Origin: an uncultured bacterium
GTDB taxonomy: Bacteria; Bacillota_I; Bacilli_A; RF39; UBA660
Reading direction: 5' to 3'
DNA length: 35,437 bases
NCBI GenBank assembly: GCA_946611605.1
Contig: CAMODU010000010.1
Location: forward strand, 1 to 35,437
Shown here: in pieces, positions 7,358-15,132 of the stretch
Numbering within the stretch: position 1 is the stretch's first letter
How the letters are laid out: each line of letters begins with the position of its first letter
The notes under the pieces: generated by a model
Databases searched by the model: none
What the model was told of the DNA's origin: nothing
Seen by the model: only the letters and a program-made list of their open reading frames with translations
Program-made: the position numbers and the translations under genes

Positions 7358-8584
7358 ATGATAATTATAAAAATATTATATTATATATTAACATTTGCAT
7401 CGTTATCATACATTTTGTATTTTGGTTTGTCTGGTTTATGGGCATTCAAAAAGAACAAAACTAGAGTTAGAAAGTTCAGTGATAAGACTAAATTTGCTAT
7501 TATTATTGCTGCACGTAATGAATCAAATGTTATAGGTAATTTAGTTAAATCATTAATGAATCAAAAGTATACTAAAGATTTATATGATGTTTATGTATTG
7601 CCAAATAACTGTACAGATAATACAGGAGAAGTAGCTGCAGCCAATGGTGCTAAAGTTATGGAAGTAACTGTACCAGTTAAATGTAAGGGAGATGCATTAA
7701 AATTTGCTTTCTCTCAATTAAAGAACAAAAAATATGATGCATATGTAATATTTGATGCTGATAATGTTGTTCATCCTGATTTCTTACATCATATGAATAA
7801 TATTTATCAATCAGGTTATAAAGCTGCACAAGGTAGAAAAGATAGTAAGAATATGTATGATAACTGGGTTTCTTGTTCATACTCATTATTCTATTCAATT
7901 CAAAACTTATTCTTTAATAAAGCAAGAACTAATGTTAAGATGTCAGCTACTATAAATGGTACTGGTTTCATGATAGCTAAGAGTTTTATTGAAGAAAATG
8001 GATTTAATCCTGTTACAGTAACTGAAGATATTGAATTATCTATTATGTGTATATTACATGATGAACCTGTTATTTATACAGATGATGCTATAACATATGA
8101 TGAACAACCAACTGGATTTGGTGATTCTATTAAACAAAGAAGAAGATGGTCTGTTGGTATAATTCAATGTTGTAAGAAATATAATAAAGATTTATTAAAG
8201 AAAGCTATAAAAGATAAAGATAAATCTGCAATGGATAAAGTATTATTCAATATTGCTCCTTATACTCAAATATTATCATTAATACCATTTATTTTATTAG
8301 GTGTTATGAATATTAGATCTGCATCTGATATGAGTTGGGCATTACTAACATTTGATTATACTACTATAATTGCTGGATATTTTATATCTATCATAATATC
8401 AATATATACATTACAATATTATGAAGGATCAATATCTAAAGCATTAACTGGTATTATCTTATTTGTATTCTTCATACTTTCATGGATACCATTAAATATT
8501 CAATGTATATTCTCTAAGAAAGAATTAAAATGGGTTCCAATTAAACATGAAAGAAATGTTGAAGTAGGAGATTTAATTAAGTAG
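7358..8584 (+). CDS. Membrane GT2-family glycosyltransferase
   Basis: A 408-residue membrane-bound family 2 glycosyltransferase. After one N-terminal membrane segment (residues 4-30) comes a GT-A domain with the nucleotide-binding start IIIAARNES (49-56), the metal-binding DAD (133-135), a TED motif near 222 and QRRRW near 265. That D, DxD, TED, Q(Q/R)xRW set is typical of BcsA/IcaA/HasA-like polysaccharide synthases and relatives. Two or three C-terminal helices follow. It probably adds a sugar to a lipid or growing polymer at the cytoplasmic membrane face; the sugar cannot be predicted. It is a single-gene unit with its own promoter and a terminator overlapping the stop codon. Confidence 0.9.
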   Translation: MIIIKILYYILTFASLSYILYFGLSGLWAFKKNKTRVRKFSDKTKFAIIIAARNESNVIGNLVKSLMNQKYTKDLYDVYVLPNNCTDNTGEVAAANGAKVMEVTVPVKCKGDALKFAFSQLKNKKYDAYVIFDADNVVHPDFLHHMNNIYQSGYKAAQGRKDSKNMYDNWVSCSYSLFYSIQNLFFNKARTNVKMSATINGTGFMIAKSFIEENGFNPVTVTEDIELSIMCILHDEPVIYTDDAITYDEQPTGFGDSIKQRRRWSVGIIQCCKKYNKDLLKKAIKDKDKSAMDKVLFNIAPYTQILSLIPFILLGVMNIRSASDMSWALLTFDYTTIIAGYFISIIISIYTLQYYEGSISKALTGIILFVFFILSWIPLNIQCIFSKKELKWVPIKHERNVEVGDLIK

Positions 8585-8605
8585 ATAGAAATATCTACTT
8601 TTTCT
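8580..8605 (+). terminator. Intrinsic terminator overlapping the GT2 stop codon
   Basis: AGTAGATA (8580-8587), loop GAAA, TATCTACT (8592-8599), then a T run. The TAG stop (8582-8584) lies inside the 5' arm. Confidence 0.92.
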
Positions 8606-8606
8606 A

Positions 8607-8615
8607 TGCTATAAT
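8607..8615 (+). promoter_or_regulatory. Extended -10 promoter of the ttcA-like gene
   Basis: TGCTATAAT starts two bases after the U-tract of the preceding terminator and 21 bases before ATG 8637. Any -35 would lie within the terminator hairpin and is not recognisable. Confidence 0.6.
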
Positions 8616-8636
8616 ACTTGATGGAAGTGTTTATAT

Positions 8637-9494
8637 ATGAAGAAATATGAAGAAATAGAAAGATCAATTATTACAACTTATAGAAAAGAAATATGGTCTA
8701 GATTTGTCAAAGGTATTAATACATATAATTTAATTGAAGATGGAGATTCTATCATGGTATGTATATCAGGTGGTAAAGATTCTTTTTTATTAGCTAAATT
8801 ATTTCAAGAATTATACAAACATGGTAAGAAAAACTTTACTGTAAGGTATGTAACTATGAATCCTGGTTATAATAAAGTTAATTTAGATAGAATAAAGAAG
8901 AATGCCAAATTAATGAATATTCCTTTAGAAATATTTAAATCTGATATATTTGCTATAACTGAAAAAGAAAGAGCAAATAATAATGGTAATCCTTGTTATT
9001 TATGTGCAAGAATGAGAAGAGGATATTTATATGCTAAAGCTCAAGAATTAGGATGCAATAAAATAGCCTTAGCACATCATTATAACGATGTTTTAGAAAC
9101 ATCATTATTATCTATGTTCTATGGTTCTGAAATAAAGACAATGGTACCTAAAATACATTCAGAAAACTTTAAAGGATTAGAATTAATTAGACCACTATTC
9201 TTAGTTCATGAAGAAGATATTATTAAATGGAAGAATAAAAATGATTTACAATTTATAAATTGTGCATGTCCTTTAGTAGATAATTGTACAATTGAACCAC
9301 CTAGTATGAATAGTGAATCTAAAAGAAAACAAATGAAATTCTTAATAAGTGAACTAAAGAAGACTAATCCAAATATAGAAGAACATTTATTTAAAGCATT
9401 AGGAAACATTAATATGTCATGTATATTAGGTTATAGAGATATTAAAGGAAACAAGCATGACTTTAATGATTTCTATGATGATTTAAAGAGGTAA
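8637..9494 (+). CDS. TtcA-family PP-loop ATP pyrophosphatase
   Basis: A 285-residue N-type ATP pyrophosphatase. The PP-loop SGGKDS is at residues 44-49 and activates a substrate by adenylation. The CxxC (CYLC, 120-123) followed by ARMRRGYLY, plus later cysteines at 209 and 211, matches the TtcA family, in which cysteines hold an iron-sulfur cluster used to 2-thiolate tRNA cytidine 32. In Firmicutes such proteins are annotated TtcA-like, but their tRNA target is often untested, so I leave the symbol empty. The gene is followed two bases later by a phosphodiesterase gene, and both are probably co-transcribed from 8607. Confidence 0.85.
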   Translation: MKKYEEIERSIITTYRKEIWSRFVKGINTYNLIEDGDSIMVCISGGKDSFLLAKLFQELYKHGKKNFTVRYVTMNPGYNKVNLDRIKKNAKLMNIPLEIFKSDIFAITEKERANNNGNPCYLCARMRRGYLYAKAQELGCNKIALAHHYNDVLETSLLSMFYGSEIKTMVPKIHSENFKGLELIRPLFLVHEEDIIKWKNKNDLQFINCACPLVDNCTIEPPSMNSESKRKQMKFLISELKKTNPNIEEHLFKALGNINMSCILGYRDIKGNKHDFNDFYDDLKR

Positions 9495-9496
9495 AT

Positions 9497-9997
9497 ATGA
9501 AATATTTAGTTATATCAGATATACATGGAGATTTAGCTTTTATTAATTATATATTTAAATTAATAGAAACTGAACAACCTGATAAAATTATACTATTAGG
9601 AGATATGATGTCTTTAGGTGATGATAGTAGAAGAATACTTGATTTAATAGATGAATATCGTAATAAATTAGTTCTTATTCAAGGTAATTGTGATTATCCA
9701 TCTTTCTTTAATGATAATCTTTTAAAATATTATAGAGAAACAATAAATGGTAAAGTGTTTATATTTACTCATGGCCATTTAATGTCATCTAATACTATTG
9801 AAAATGATGTATATGTATATGGACATACACACATGAATGAATTAGAAGAAGTAGATAATCATATATTCTTTAATCCAGGATCTATTGCAAGACCTAGAGG
9901 TAATTCAACTAATTCATATGGATTAATAACTGATGATGAATTAATTATTAAAGATGTAGATAATAATGTAATTAAAAAATTAACTTATAGAAAGTAA
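9497..9997 (+). CDS. YfcE/MJ0936-type metallophosphodiesterase
   Basis: A 166-residue calcineurin-like metallophosphoesterase with all metal-binding motifs in order: DIHGD (residues 8-12), GDMMS near 36, GNCD near 64, THGH near 91 and GHTH near 110, followed by FFNPGSIARPRG. This compact form is the YfcE/YsnB-like subfamily, which hydrolyses phosphodiester bonds of small model substrates; its natural substrate is not settled. ATG 9497 sits two bases after the stop of the TtcA-like gene, with AAAGAGG as ribosome binding site inside that gene. Confidence 0.92.
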   Translation: MKYLVISDIHGDLAFINYIFKLIETEQPDKIILLGDMMSLGDDSRRILDLIDEYRNKLVLIQGNCDYPSFFNDNLLKYYRETINGKVFIFTHGHLMSSNTIENDVYVYGHTHMNELEEVDNHIFFNPGSIARPRGNSTNSYGLITDDELIIKDVDNNVIKKLTYRK

Positions 9998-10026
9998 TTG
10001 AATTAAAAATAGTATTATTTTATAAT
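9998..10026 (+). promoter_or_regulatory. Promoter of the DUF5684-like gene
   Basis: TTGAAT at 9998-10003, 17-base spacer, TATAAT at 10021-10026; the start codon lies 18 bases beyond the -10. No terminator was seen after the preceding gene, so read-through is possible. Confidence 0.65.
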
Positions 10027-10044
10027 TAAGAATAGGTGATAAAT

Positions 10045-10614
10045 ATGTTTGTAACATTACCAATCGCATTTATGGTTGTATTATTAAGTATTATTATAGT
10101 TCCAATTGTTGCATTTATGTTCTATTCAATATATAAATTATTTGAAAAGTGTGATGTAGATGGTTGGAGAGGATTAGTTCCATTTTATAATGTATTTATA
10201 TTAATTAAATTAGTAGGATTAAATTGGTGGTATATAATTATTTATATTGGTGCATCTATATTATCTATTGATGCAGGTACAGGATTAAAACTATTATGTT
10301 CAATAGCATTATTCTTTGTACATACATTAATAAGTTATAACTTAGTTAAGAAAGTTAATAATGGTAAAAATTCATTATTTGTAGATTTCTTATTATTAAC
10401 ATTTGTACCAATTATATATTTACCAGCTATGGCATTAATTGATGATTTTAAGTATTATAAAGATGCTAAAGTTACTCCTAATGCATATATAGATGAAATA
10501 CAAACATCTGATTTTGATATTCATAAAACTCAAACAGATAATATATGTAAAAAATGTGGTGAAAAAATAAATAAAAATAATAAATATTGTCCTAATTGTG
10601 GAAAGAAAATATAG
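10045..10614 (+). CDS. DUF5684-like membrane protein with C-terminal zinc ribbon
   Basis: A 189-residue protein with about four membrane helices in the first 135 residues. The segment GWRGLVPFYNVFILIKLVG after the first helix matches the 'W-x-x-L-I-P-F-Y-N' signature of DUF5684-type small membrane proteins. After a polar linker it ends in a zinc ribbon, CKKCGEKI...YCPNCGKKI, presumably cytoplasmic. Function is unknown. ATG 10045 is preferred because GGTGAT (10035-10040) is the ribosome binding site; the in-frame GTG at 10036 is part of it. It is a single-gene unit flanked by a good promoter and terminator. Confidence 0.75.
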   Translation: MFVTLPIAFMVVLLSIIIVPIVAFMFYSIYKLFEKCDVDGWRGLVPFYNVFILIKLVGLNWWYIIIYIGASILSIDAGTGLKLLCSIALFFVHTLISYNLVKKVNNGKNSLFVDFLLLTFVPIIYLPAMALIDDFKYYKDAKVTPNAYIDEIQTSDFDIHKTQTDNICKKCGEKINKNNKYCPNCGKKI

Positions 10615-10644
10615 AACTTACTTAATGTAAGTTTTTATTTTTTT
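10615..10644 (+). terminator. Intrinsic terminator after the DUF5684-like gene
   Basis: AACTTAC (10615-10621), loop TTAAT, GTAAGTT (10627-10633), then a long T-rich run. It begins on the base after the stop codon. Confidence 0.88.
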
Positions 10645-10657
10645 ATATTAGAATAAA

Positions 10658-10666
10658 TGTTATAAT
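10658..10666 (+). promoter_or_regulatory. Extended -10 promoter of the exported-protein/SDR/hemW cluster
   Basis: TGTTATAAT ends 21 bases before the preferred start at 10688. No clear -35 is present. Confidence 0.6.
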
Positions 10667-10687
10667 TTATATATGAGGGTGATGGAG

Positions 10688-11341
10688 ATGAAGAAACTTT
10701 TTATAATTATAATCGGATTATTTTTACTTATTCCTGGTGTAAAAGCATTAGAATTAACTAAACAAGGTATTACTATAGATATACCAGCTACATGGACTTA
10801 TTACACTAGAGAAGATAGAACTAGATTAGAAAAGTATTATAAGAATAATATATATCTCGAAGCATATGATAATAAAAATGATGCATTATTTATTCGTATA
10901 ATTGATAATCCAGGTATTAATACATACAGTAAAGATGCAGATCTTATTCAAGAAGTATTTGGTATTATCAATAATGGAAATGTTAATACTAATATGTATT
11001 CTTATATTGAATCTGGAGATTATAAATGGATTAAATTTGAATATACAGCTAAGAATAATAATATGGAAATGCTTGAATATTATTTATGTGTTAATAAAGA
11101 ATTCATAACTATTACTATTCAACCTGAAGAAGGAAATACATTATCAACTGATATTAAAAAAGAAGCTGATGATTTAATTAAAAGTATTAAAATAACTGGA
11201 AATGGTATAAGTGATGGTATTCATATAAATGAAAATGAATTAGATTATAATAAATCATTTGTACAAAAATATGGAGTAGAATTATTAATTTGTATCATAG
11301 TAATACTATGTGCATGGTATTTCACAAGAAAGAAGAGATAA
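10688..11341 (+). CDS. Exported protein with C-terminal membrane anchor, function unknown
   Basis: A 217-residue protein that I do not recognise. It begins with a clear signal peptide (MKKLFIIIIGLFLLIPGVKA, likely cleaved near residue 20) and ends with one hydrophobic helix (VELLICIIVILCAWYF) followed by RKKR, so the middle of about 165 residues should face outward. That part alternates beta-strand-like and charged segments (ITIDIPATW, FIRIIDN, WIKFEYTA, FITITIQP) loosely like PsbP/Mog1-type folds, an inference only. ATG 10688 is chosen over upstream in-frame ATGs at 10673 and 10682 because it gives a proper signal peptide behind AGGGTGATGG. The next gene starts two bases after its stop. Confidence 0.7.
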   Translation: MKKLFIIIIGLFLLIPGVKALELTKQGITIDIPATWTYYTREDRTRLEKYYKNNIYLEAYDNKNDALFIRIIDNPGINTYSKDADLIQEVFGIINNGNVNTNMYSYIESGDYKWIKFEYTAKNNNMEMLEYYLCVNKEFITITIQPEEGNTLSTDIKKEADDLIKSIKITGNGISDGIHINENELDYNKSFVQKYGVELLICIIVILCAWYFTRKKR

Positions 11342-11342
11342 T

Positions 11343-11993
11343 ATGAAGTATGTGTTATTAACAGGTGCTTCAGGAGGTCTTGGTGTAAAATTATCTAAAT
11401 ATCTATTAAATAATAATTATCATGTAATAATGCTTTATAACAAAAATAAAGAAGTTATAGAAGAATTACATGCAAAATATAGTAATGCAACTATGTATCA
11501 GATAGATTTAACTAATGATAATGAAATAGATGAGCTTGTTAAATATTTATATGATTATGATATTAATATTGATATTCTTATTAATAATGCAGCTATTGAG
11601 AATACTTCTAGTATTGATGATAAGAATAAAGATACATTCTTTAAAGTATATGAACTTAATACATATGTACCTTTTAAATTAATGAAAGATATTAAATATA
11701 ATACTTGTATAAATATATCATCTGAAAATGCAATTGATACATATGATGAAGTAACAGTTGAATATGATCTATCTAAGGTATCATTAAATATGTTAGGTAA
11801 GATATTCAAAATGAAATATCCAAATAGAATATATAATACTATTTGTTTTGGATGGTTAGATACTAAAATGAATTCATATTTAGATGAAGATATAAAAAAA
11901 GAAATAGACTTTGTTCCTATGGATAAAGCTGTTAGAGAAATAGTTAAACTATTTGATAAACAAGAAGATAAAGAAGTAATAATAAGGAAGTGA
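11343..11993 (+). CDS. Short-chain dehydrogenase/reductase
   Basis: A 216-residue Rossmann-fold oxidoreductase with the classical SDR motifs: TGASGGLG (residues 7-14) for NAD(P), NNAA (81-84), catalytic Ser near 126-127 and the YxxxK pair Y141/K145 (YDLSK). It is slightly short for the family (about 250), lacking part of the C-terminal substrate loop, so the substrate cannot be guessed. The start ATG 11343 gives the standard SDR N-terminus; an upstream in-frame ATG at 11310 would add an unrelated 11 residues inside the previous gene. It lies between the exported protein and hemW, with tight spacing on both sides. Confidence 0.88.
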   Translation: MKYVLLTGASGGLGVKLSKYLLNNNYHVIMLYNKNKEVIEELHAKYSNATMYQIDLTNDNEIDELVKYLYDYDINIDILINNAAIENTSSIDDKNKDTFFKVYELNTYVPFKLMKDIKYNTCINISSENAIDTYDEVTVEYDLSKVSLNMLGKIFKMKYPNRIYNTICFGWLDTKMNSYLDEDIKKEIDFVPMDKAVREIVKLFDKQEDKEVIIRK

Positions 11994-11998
11994 TAATC

Positions 11999-13081
11999 AT
12001 GAATGCAGTATATGTACATATACCTTTTTGTAGACATATTTGTTCTTACTGTGATTTTTGTAAGGTATTACATATCAAAACATTCGTAGATGATTATTTA
12101 GATGCACTTCAAAATGAAATAGTTAATACATATGATGGAGAATTAATTAAAACTATTTATATAGGTGGTGGTACTCCTTCATGTTTAACTAGACAAGAAA
12201 GACAAAAATTATTTAGAATCATGGAGAATTTTAATAAAACTCCTGATGTTGAATATACATTTGAATGCAATCCTGAAGATATATCTGATGAATTATTAGA
12301 TGATATAGTTCAAGCAGGTGTTAATCGTGTATCTTTAGGTGTAGAATCATTTGATAAGAATAATTTATCCTTCTTAAATAGAGAACTAAATTATAAAGAT
12401 TTAGAAGCTAAATTAGAGATGTTACATAATAGAGGATTAGATAATATTAATCTAGATTTAATGTATGCATTACCGGGTGAAAAGATGTCTACATTAAAGA
12501 AAGATGTAGATAAATTGATTAAATTAAATCCAACTCATATATCTACATATTCTCTTATAATTGAAGATCATACTAAGTTATCTAATGATAATACTCAGTA
12601 TATATCTCAAGATGAAGATAGAAAGATGTATGATTATATTTGTAAGACATTAGAAAAGAATGGATATATTCATTATGAAGTATCAAACTTTGCTAAAGAA
12701 GGATTTGAATCTAAACATAATATTACTTATTGGAAAAATAAAGAATACTATGGATTTGGATTAGGTGCATCTGGTTTTAAGGGTGGAGTAAGATATACTA
12801 ATACTAAAAATTTATCTGAATATATTAATAATAAATATAGAAAAGAAGAATTATTATTAAATATTAAGGATCAAATGGATAATGAAATTATGCTCGGATT
12901 AAGATTATTAAAGGGTATAGATGTTAATAATTTCTATGATAAATATGGTAAGAATATTCAAGAAGTATATCCAATAGAAGACTTAATAAAAGATAAATTA
13001 TTAGTATATAAAGGTGGTATGTTATATATACCAACTAAATATATATATACTATGAATGAAATATTGAATAAATTAATATAG
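11999..13081 (+). CDS. hemW: HemW-like radical SAM protein (heme chaperone family)
   Basis: A 360-residue radical SAM protein. The cluster-binding CxxxCxxC is at residues 11-18 (CRHICSYC) after the typical VHIPF, followed by DF and a further cysteine. GGGTPS and ECNPED near residues 55 and 90, and LGVESF, belong to the HemN/HemW group. HemW lacks coproporphyrinogen oxidase activity and is thought to insert heme into proteins; older annotations call it oxygen-independent coproporphyrinogen oxidase. No heme biosynthesis genes are visible nearby. ATG 11999 follows AAGGAAGTGATA; the in-frame GTG at 11990 belongs to the binding site. The gene ends in a GTAA-loop terminator. Confidence 0.9.
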   Translation: MNAVYVHIPFCRHICSYCDFCKVLHIKTFVDDYLDALQNEIVNTYDGELIKTIYIGGGTPSCLTRQERQKLFRIMENFNKTPDVEYTFECNPEDISDELLDDIVQAGVNRVSLGVESFDKNNLSFLNRELNYKDLEAKLEMLHNRGLDNINLDLMYALPGEKMSTLKKDVDKLIKLNPTHISTYSLIIEDHTKLSNDNTQYISQDEDRKMYDYICKTLEKNGYIHYEVSNFAKEGFESKHNITYWKNKEYYGFGLGASGFKGGVRYTNTKNLSEYINNKYRKEELLLNIKDQMDNEIMLGLRLLKGIDVNNFYDKYGKNIQEVYPIEDLIKDKLLVYKGGMLYIPTKYIYTMNEILNKLI

Positions 13082-13099
13082 GGTAACCTATATTTTTTT
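13075..13099 (+). terminator. Intrinsic terminator overlapping the hemW stop codon
   Basis: AATATAGG (13075-13082), tetraloop GTAA, CCTATATT (13087-13094), then T run. The TAG stop (13079-13081) is inside the stem. Confidence 0.9.
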
Positions 13100-13107
13100 A
13101 ATTATTA

Positions 13108-13136
13108 TTGATATTTAATAATAGTTGTTATATAAT
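13108..13136 (+). promoter_or_regulatory. Promoter of the cadherin-like surface protein gene
   Basis: TTGATA at 13108-13113, 17-base spacer, TATAAT at 13131-13136; start codon 26 bases further on behind AGAGGG. Confidence 0.75.
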
Positions 13137-13162
13137 TTTGCATAGAATAGAGGGTATAAAAT

Positions 13163-14797
13163 ATGAAGAAAAAAATATTATTTTTATTACTATTATTACT
13201 TATTCCTTTAAATGTTAAGGGATTAGAATATAGTTTTGGAAACATAACTAATGATGAGCAAGGTAAAGCAACTGTTGAACTAAAAGTTGCTAGTGCACAA
13301 AGTGAAACAATTTCTGATTCATTAAATTGTTCAGCTACTAATGGTATAAATTGTAAAATTGAAGCAGTGAGTCCTTATACGATGGATGGTACTAGAATTG
13401 AACCTCACACTGCATTTACTGATGGAGACGTAATTGCAAAGTTAGTATTAAGTAATACAACTTATAATGATGTAAGTACTGATATTGTATTGAAATACGG
13501 TGATTCTACTTTAACTCCTATTACAGTTAAAGTTTTAGGATTAGAAAAACCATTATCAAATGATACAACTATTAAAACATTAACTACAAATGTAGGTGAA
13601 TTTGATCCAAAATTCGATCCAAATAAATCAGAGTACACTATATACGGTATCGCTGATTCTGTATCAGGTATTACTTTTACTCATACATGTGATGCATGTT
13701 CAGTTAAATATGAAGGTGGATCTAGAGTAGAAGGCACTAAAGTATATTTAAATAACGGAGAAAATAAGGTTAAATTAATTGTTACTGCTCAAAATCAAAC
13801 AGATAGTAGAACATATACATTTAATGTTATTAAGGGTGAATCTAGCTATAATTCATCAAGATTGAAATCATTAACAGTAGGTCAATATGAATTAGATCCT
13901 AAATTTGAATCTGCTAAGTTAGAATATACAGTTAAAATACCTAAGAAATTAAGTAATATTGAATCATTATTAGATTTCAAATTAGAAGATGAACAAGCTA
14001 CTTCTAAAGTTGAAGGTGCTGCTACATTAGAAAATGATGAAAATGAAGTAAAAATTACTGTTACTGCAAGAGATGGTAAAACTACTATTTATGTATTAAA
14101 AGTAATTAAAGAAGATGATGTTCAAGCTGTTATCGATGTAATTGGTTATAAAGATAAAAAAGTAACATTCATTGATACAGAAGGTAATTCAACAACTTTA
14201 CCTGAAGAAGAATTTAAAGAACAATATCCTGATGAATGGACTAAAATTGATGATGGTACATATAAATTTGATGAAGATGGTAATATTATAAGAGAATCAA
14301 ATGAACCAGAAAAGAAAGAAGAAAAGAAAAAAAGTTCTTTCCCATGGATTATAGTAATTCTAATTGTATTAGCTATCGCAATTATAAGTGTTGCTGGATA
14401 CTTCATTTTTAGAGATCCAGAAAAAGCTAAAAACAAAAAGAATAAGAAAGATAAAAAAGGTAAAGAAGATGATGAAGAAGATGAAGAATCTGAAGATTTA
14501 CCAACTGATGAAGAACAAGAACATTTAGATGATATAGATTCTTATAATGAAGAAGCTAGATTAATAGCAGAAGATAATCTTCGTAAGGAAGATGCTAAAA
14601 ACACTATGAAAGATGAAGAGTCTGAAGAAGATGTTGAAGAAGAATCTGATGATAAAGAAGATAAAGAAGAAGTAGTTAGAGAAGAAACTATAGATGAATA
14701 TGTAGAAGATGAAGAAGAAAAATCTCCAACTATGGATATAGATGAAGCTTTATCTGATTTAATGAATACTAAAGAATATAATTTTAAAGATAAGTAA
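13163..14797 (+). CDS. Membrane-anchored surface protein with cadherin-like beta-sandwich domains
   Basis: A 544-residue exported protein. It has a signal peptide (residues 1-20), an N-terminal beta-rich domain with a Cys pair (C56, C64), and two tandem cadherin-like beta-sandwich domains (about 131-224 and 232-316), each with the 'L..L......L.P.F......Y.v.v' pattern (LTTNVGEFDPKFDPNKSEYTI and LKSLTVGQYELDPKFESAKL). A short linker follows, then one membrane helix (about 393-416) and a 128-residue cytoplasmic tail that is first lysine-rich, then very acidic. Such proteins occur on Gram-positive surfaces; partner and function are unknown. The acidic tail could dock a cytoplasmic protein. It is a single-gene unit with a strong promoter and a 12-bp terminator. 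Confidence 0.8.
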   Translation: MKKKILFLLLLLLIPLNVKGLEYSFGNITNDEQGKATVELKVASAQSETISDSLNCSATNGINCKIEAVSPYTMDGTRIEPHTAFTDGDVIAKLVLSNTTYNDVSTDIVLKYGDSTLTPITVKVLGLEKPLSNDTTIKTLTTNVGEFDPKFDPNKSEYTIYGIADSVSGITFTHTCDACSVKYEGGSRVEGTKVYLNNGENKVKLIVTAQNQTDSRTYTFNVIKGESSYNSSRLKSLTVGQYELDPKFESAKLEYTVKIPKKLSNIESLLDFKLEDEQATSKVEGAATLENDENEVKITVTARDGKTTIYVLKVIKEDDVQAVIDVIGYKDKKVTFIDTEGNSTTLPEEEFKEQYPDEWTKIDDGTYKFDEDGNIIRESNEPEKKEEKKKSSFPWIIVILIVLAIAIISVAGYFIFRDPEKAKNKKNKKDKKGKEDDEEDEESEDLPTDEEQEHLDDIDSYNEEARLIAEDNLRKEDAKNTMKDEESEEDVEEESDDKEDKEEVVREETIDEYVEDEEEKSPTMDIDEALSDLMNTKEYNFKDK

Positions 14798-14820
14798 TAT
14801 TTACTTATCTTTTTCATTTT
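14786..14820 (+). terminator. Intrinsic terminator spanning the stop codon of the cadherin-like gene
   Basis: A perfect 12-bp stem: 14786-14797 pairs with 14801-14812 around a three-base loop, followed by a T-rich run. The final codons and the TAA stop form the whole 5' arm. Confidence 0.93.
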
Positions 14821-14823
14821 TCC

Positions 14824-14852
14824 TTGATATTTCCTATAAATAATAGTAAAAT
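14824..14852 (+). promoter_or_regulatory. Promoter of rpsU
   Basis: TTGATA at 14824-14829, 17-base spacer, TAAAAT at 14847-14852; the start codon follows 30 bases later behind GGAAGGAGGG. Confidence 0.7.
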
Positions 14853-14882
14853 ACAAGTTGATATCGGAAGGAGGGAAGCAAT

Positions 14883-15089
14883 ATGGCTAGTATCAAAGTT
14901 GAAGTAAAAGGCGGAAATATAAATGAAGCTTTAAAAAGATTTTCTAGAAAAGTAGCTAACAGTGGAGTACCTTCAGAATTAAAGAAACACAGAGAATACT
15001 CTAAACCAGGAGTAAAAAGAAGAGAAGAAAAGAAAGAAATGATTCAAAATTTCTATAAGAGAAATAAAAGAAATAAAAGAGATAGATAA
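14883..15089 (+). CDS. rpsU: Small ribosomal subunit protein S21
   Basis: A 68-residue, highly basic protein with the S21 core: VKGGNINEALKRFSRKVANSG then a lysine/arginine-rich C-terminal helix with YSKPGVKRR. S21 sits on the 30S platform near the anti-Shine-Dalgarno end of 16S rRNA. It is about ten residues longer than typical Firmicutes S21 (57-58), the excess being a basic tail. Its ribosome binding site GGAAGGAGGG is among the strongest in the window. rpsU usually sits next to yqeY; here a bactofilin-like gene separates them. Confidence 0.95.
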   Translation: MASIKVEVKGGNINEALKRFSRKVANSGVPSELKKHREYSKPGVKRREEKKEMIQNFYKRNKRNKRDR

Positions 15090-15102
15090 TCTCTTTTTTT
15101 TA
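15076..15102 (+). terminator. Intrinsic terminator after rpsU
   Basis: AAAGAGAT (15076-15083), loop AGATA, ATCTCTTT (15089-15096), then a T run. The TAA stop (15087-15089) lies across the loop/stem junction. Confidence 0.88.
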
Positions 15103-15105
15103 TTA

Positions 15106-15111
15106 TATAAT
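15106..15111 (+). promoter_or_regulatory. Possible -10 box of the bactofilin-like gene
   Basis: TATAAT at 15106-15111, immediately after the rpsU terminator and 21 bases before ATG 15133. No -35 or TG extension is visible. Confidence 0.4.
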
Positions 15112-15132
15112 TAATAATAGAAAGGAGATTAT

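Noticed and set aside
11555-12037. A 160-residue minus-strand reading frame opposite the SDR gene.
   Set aside because: It is antisense to a gene with intact SDR motifs, has low-complexity Ser/Ile composition typical of reverse-complemented AT-rich coding sequence, and has no ribosome binding site.
14542-14856. A minus-strand serine-rich reading frame opposite the acidic tail of the cadherin-like protein.
   Set aside because: The poly-Ser pattern is simply the reverse complement of Asp/Glu codons. The frame crosses a perfect terminator and has no start signals.
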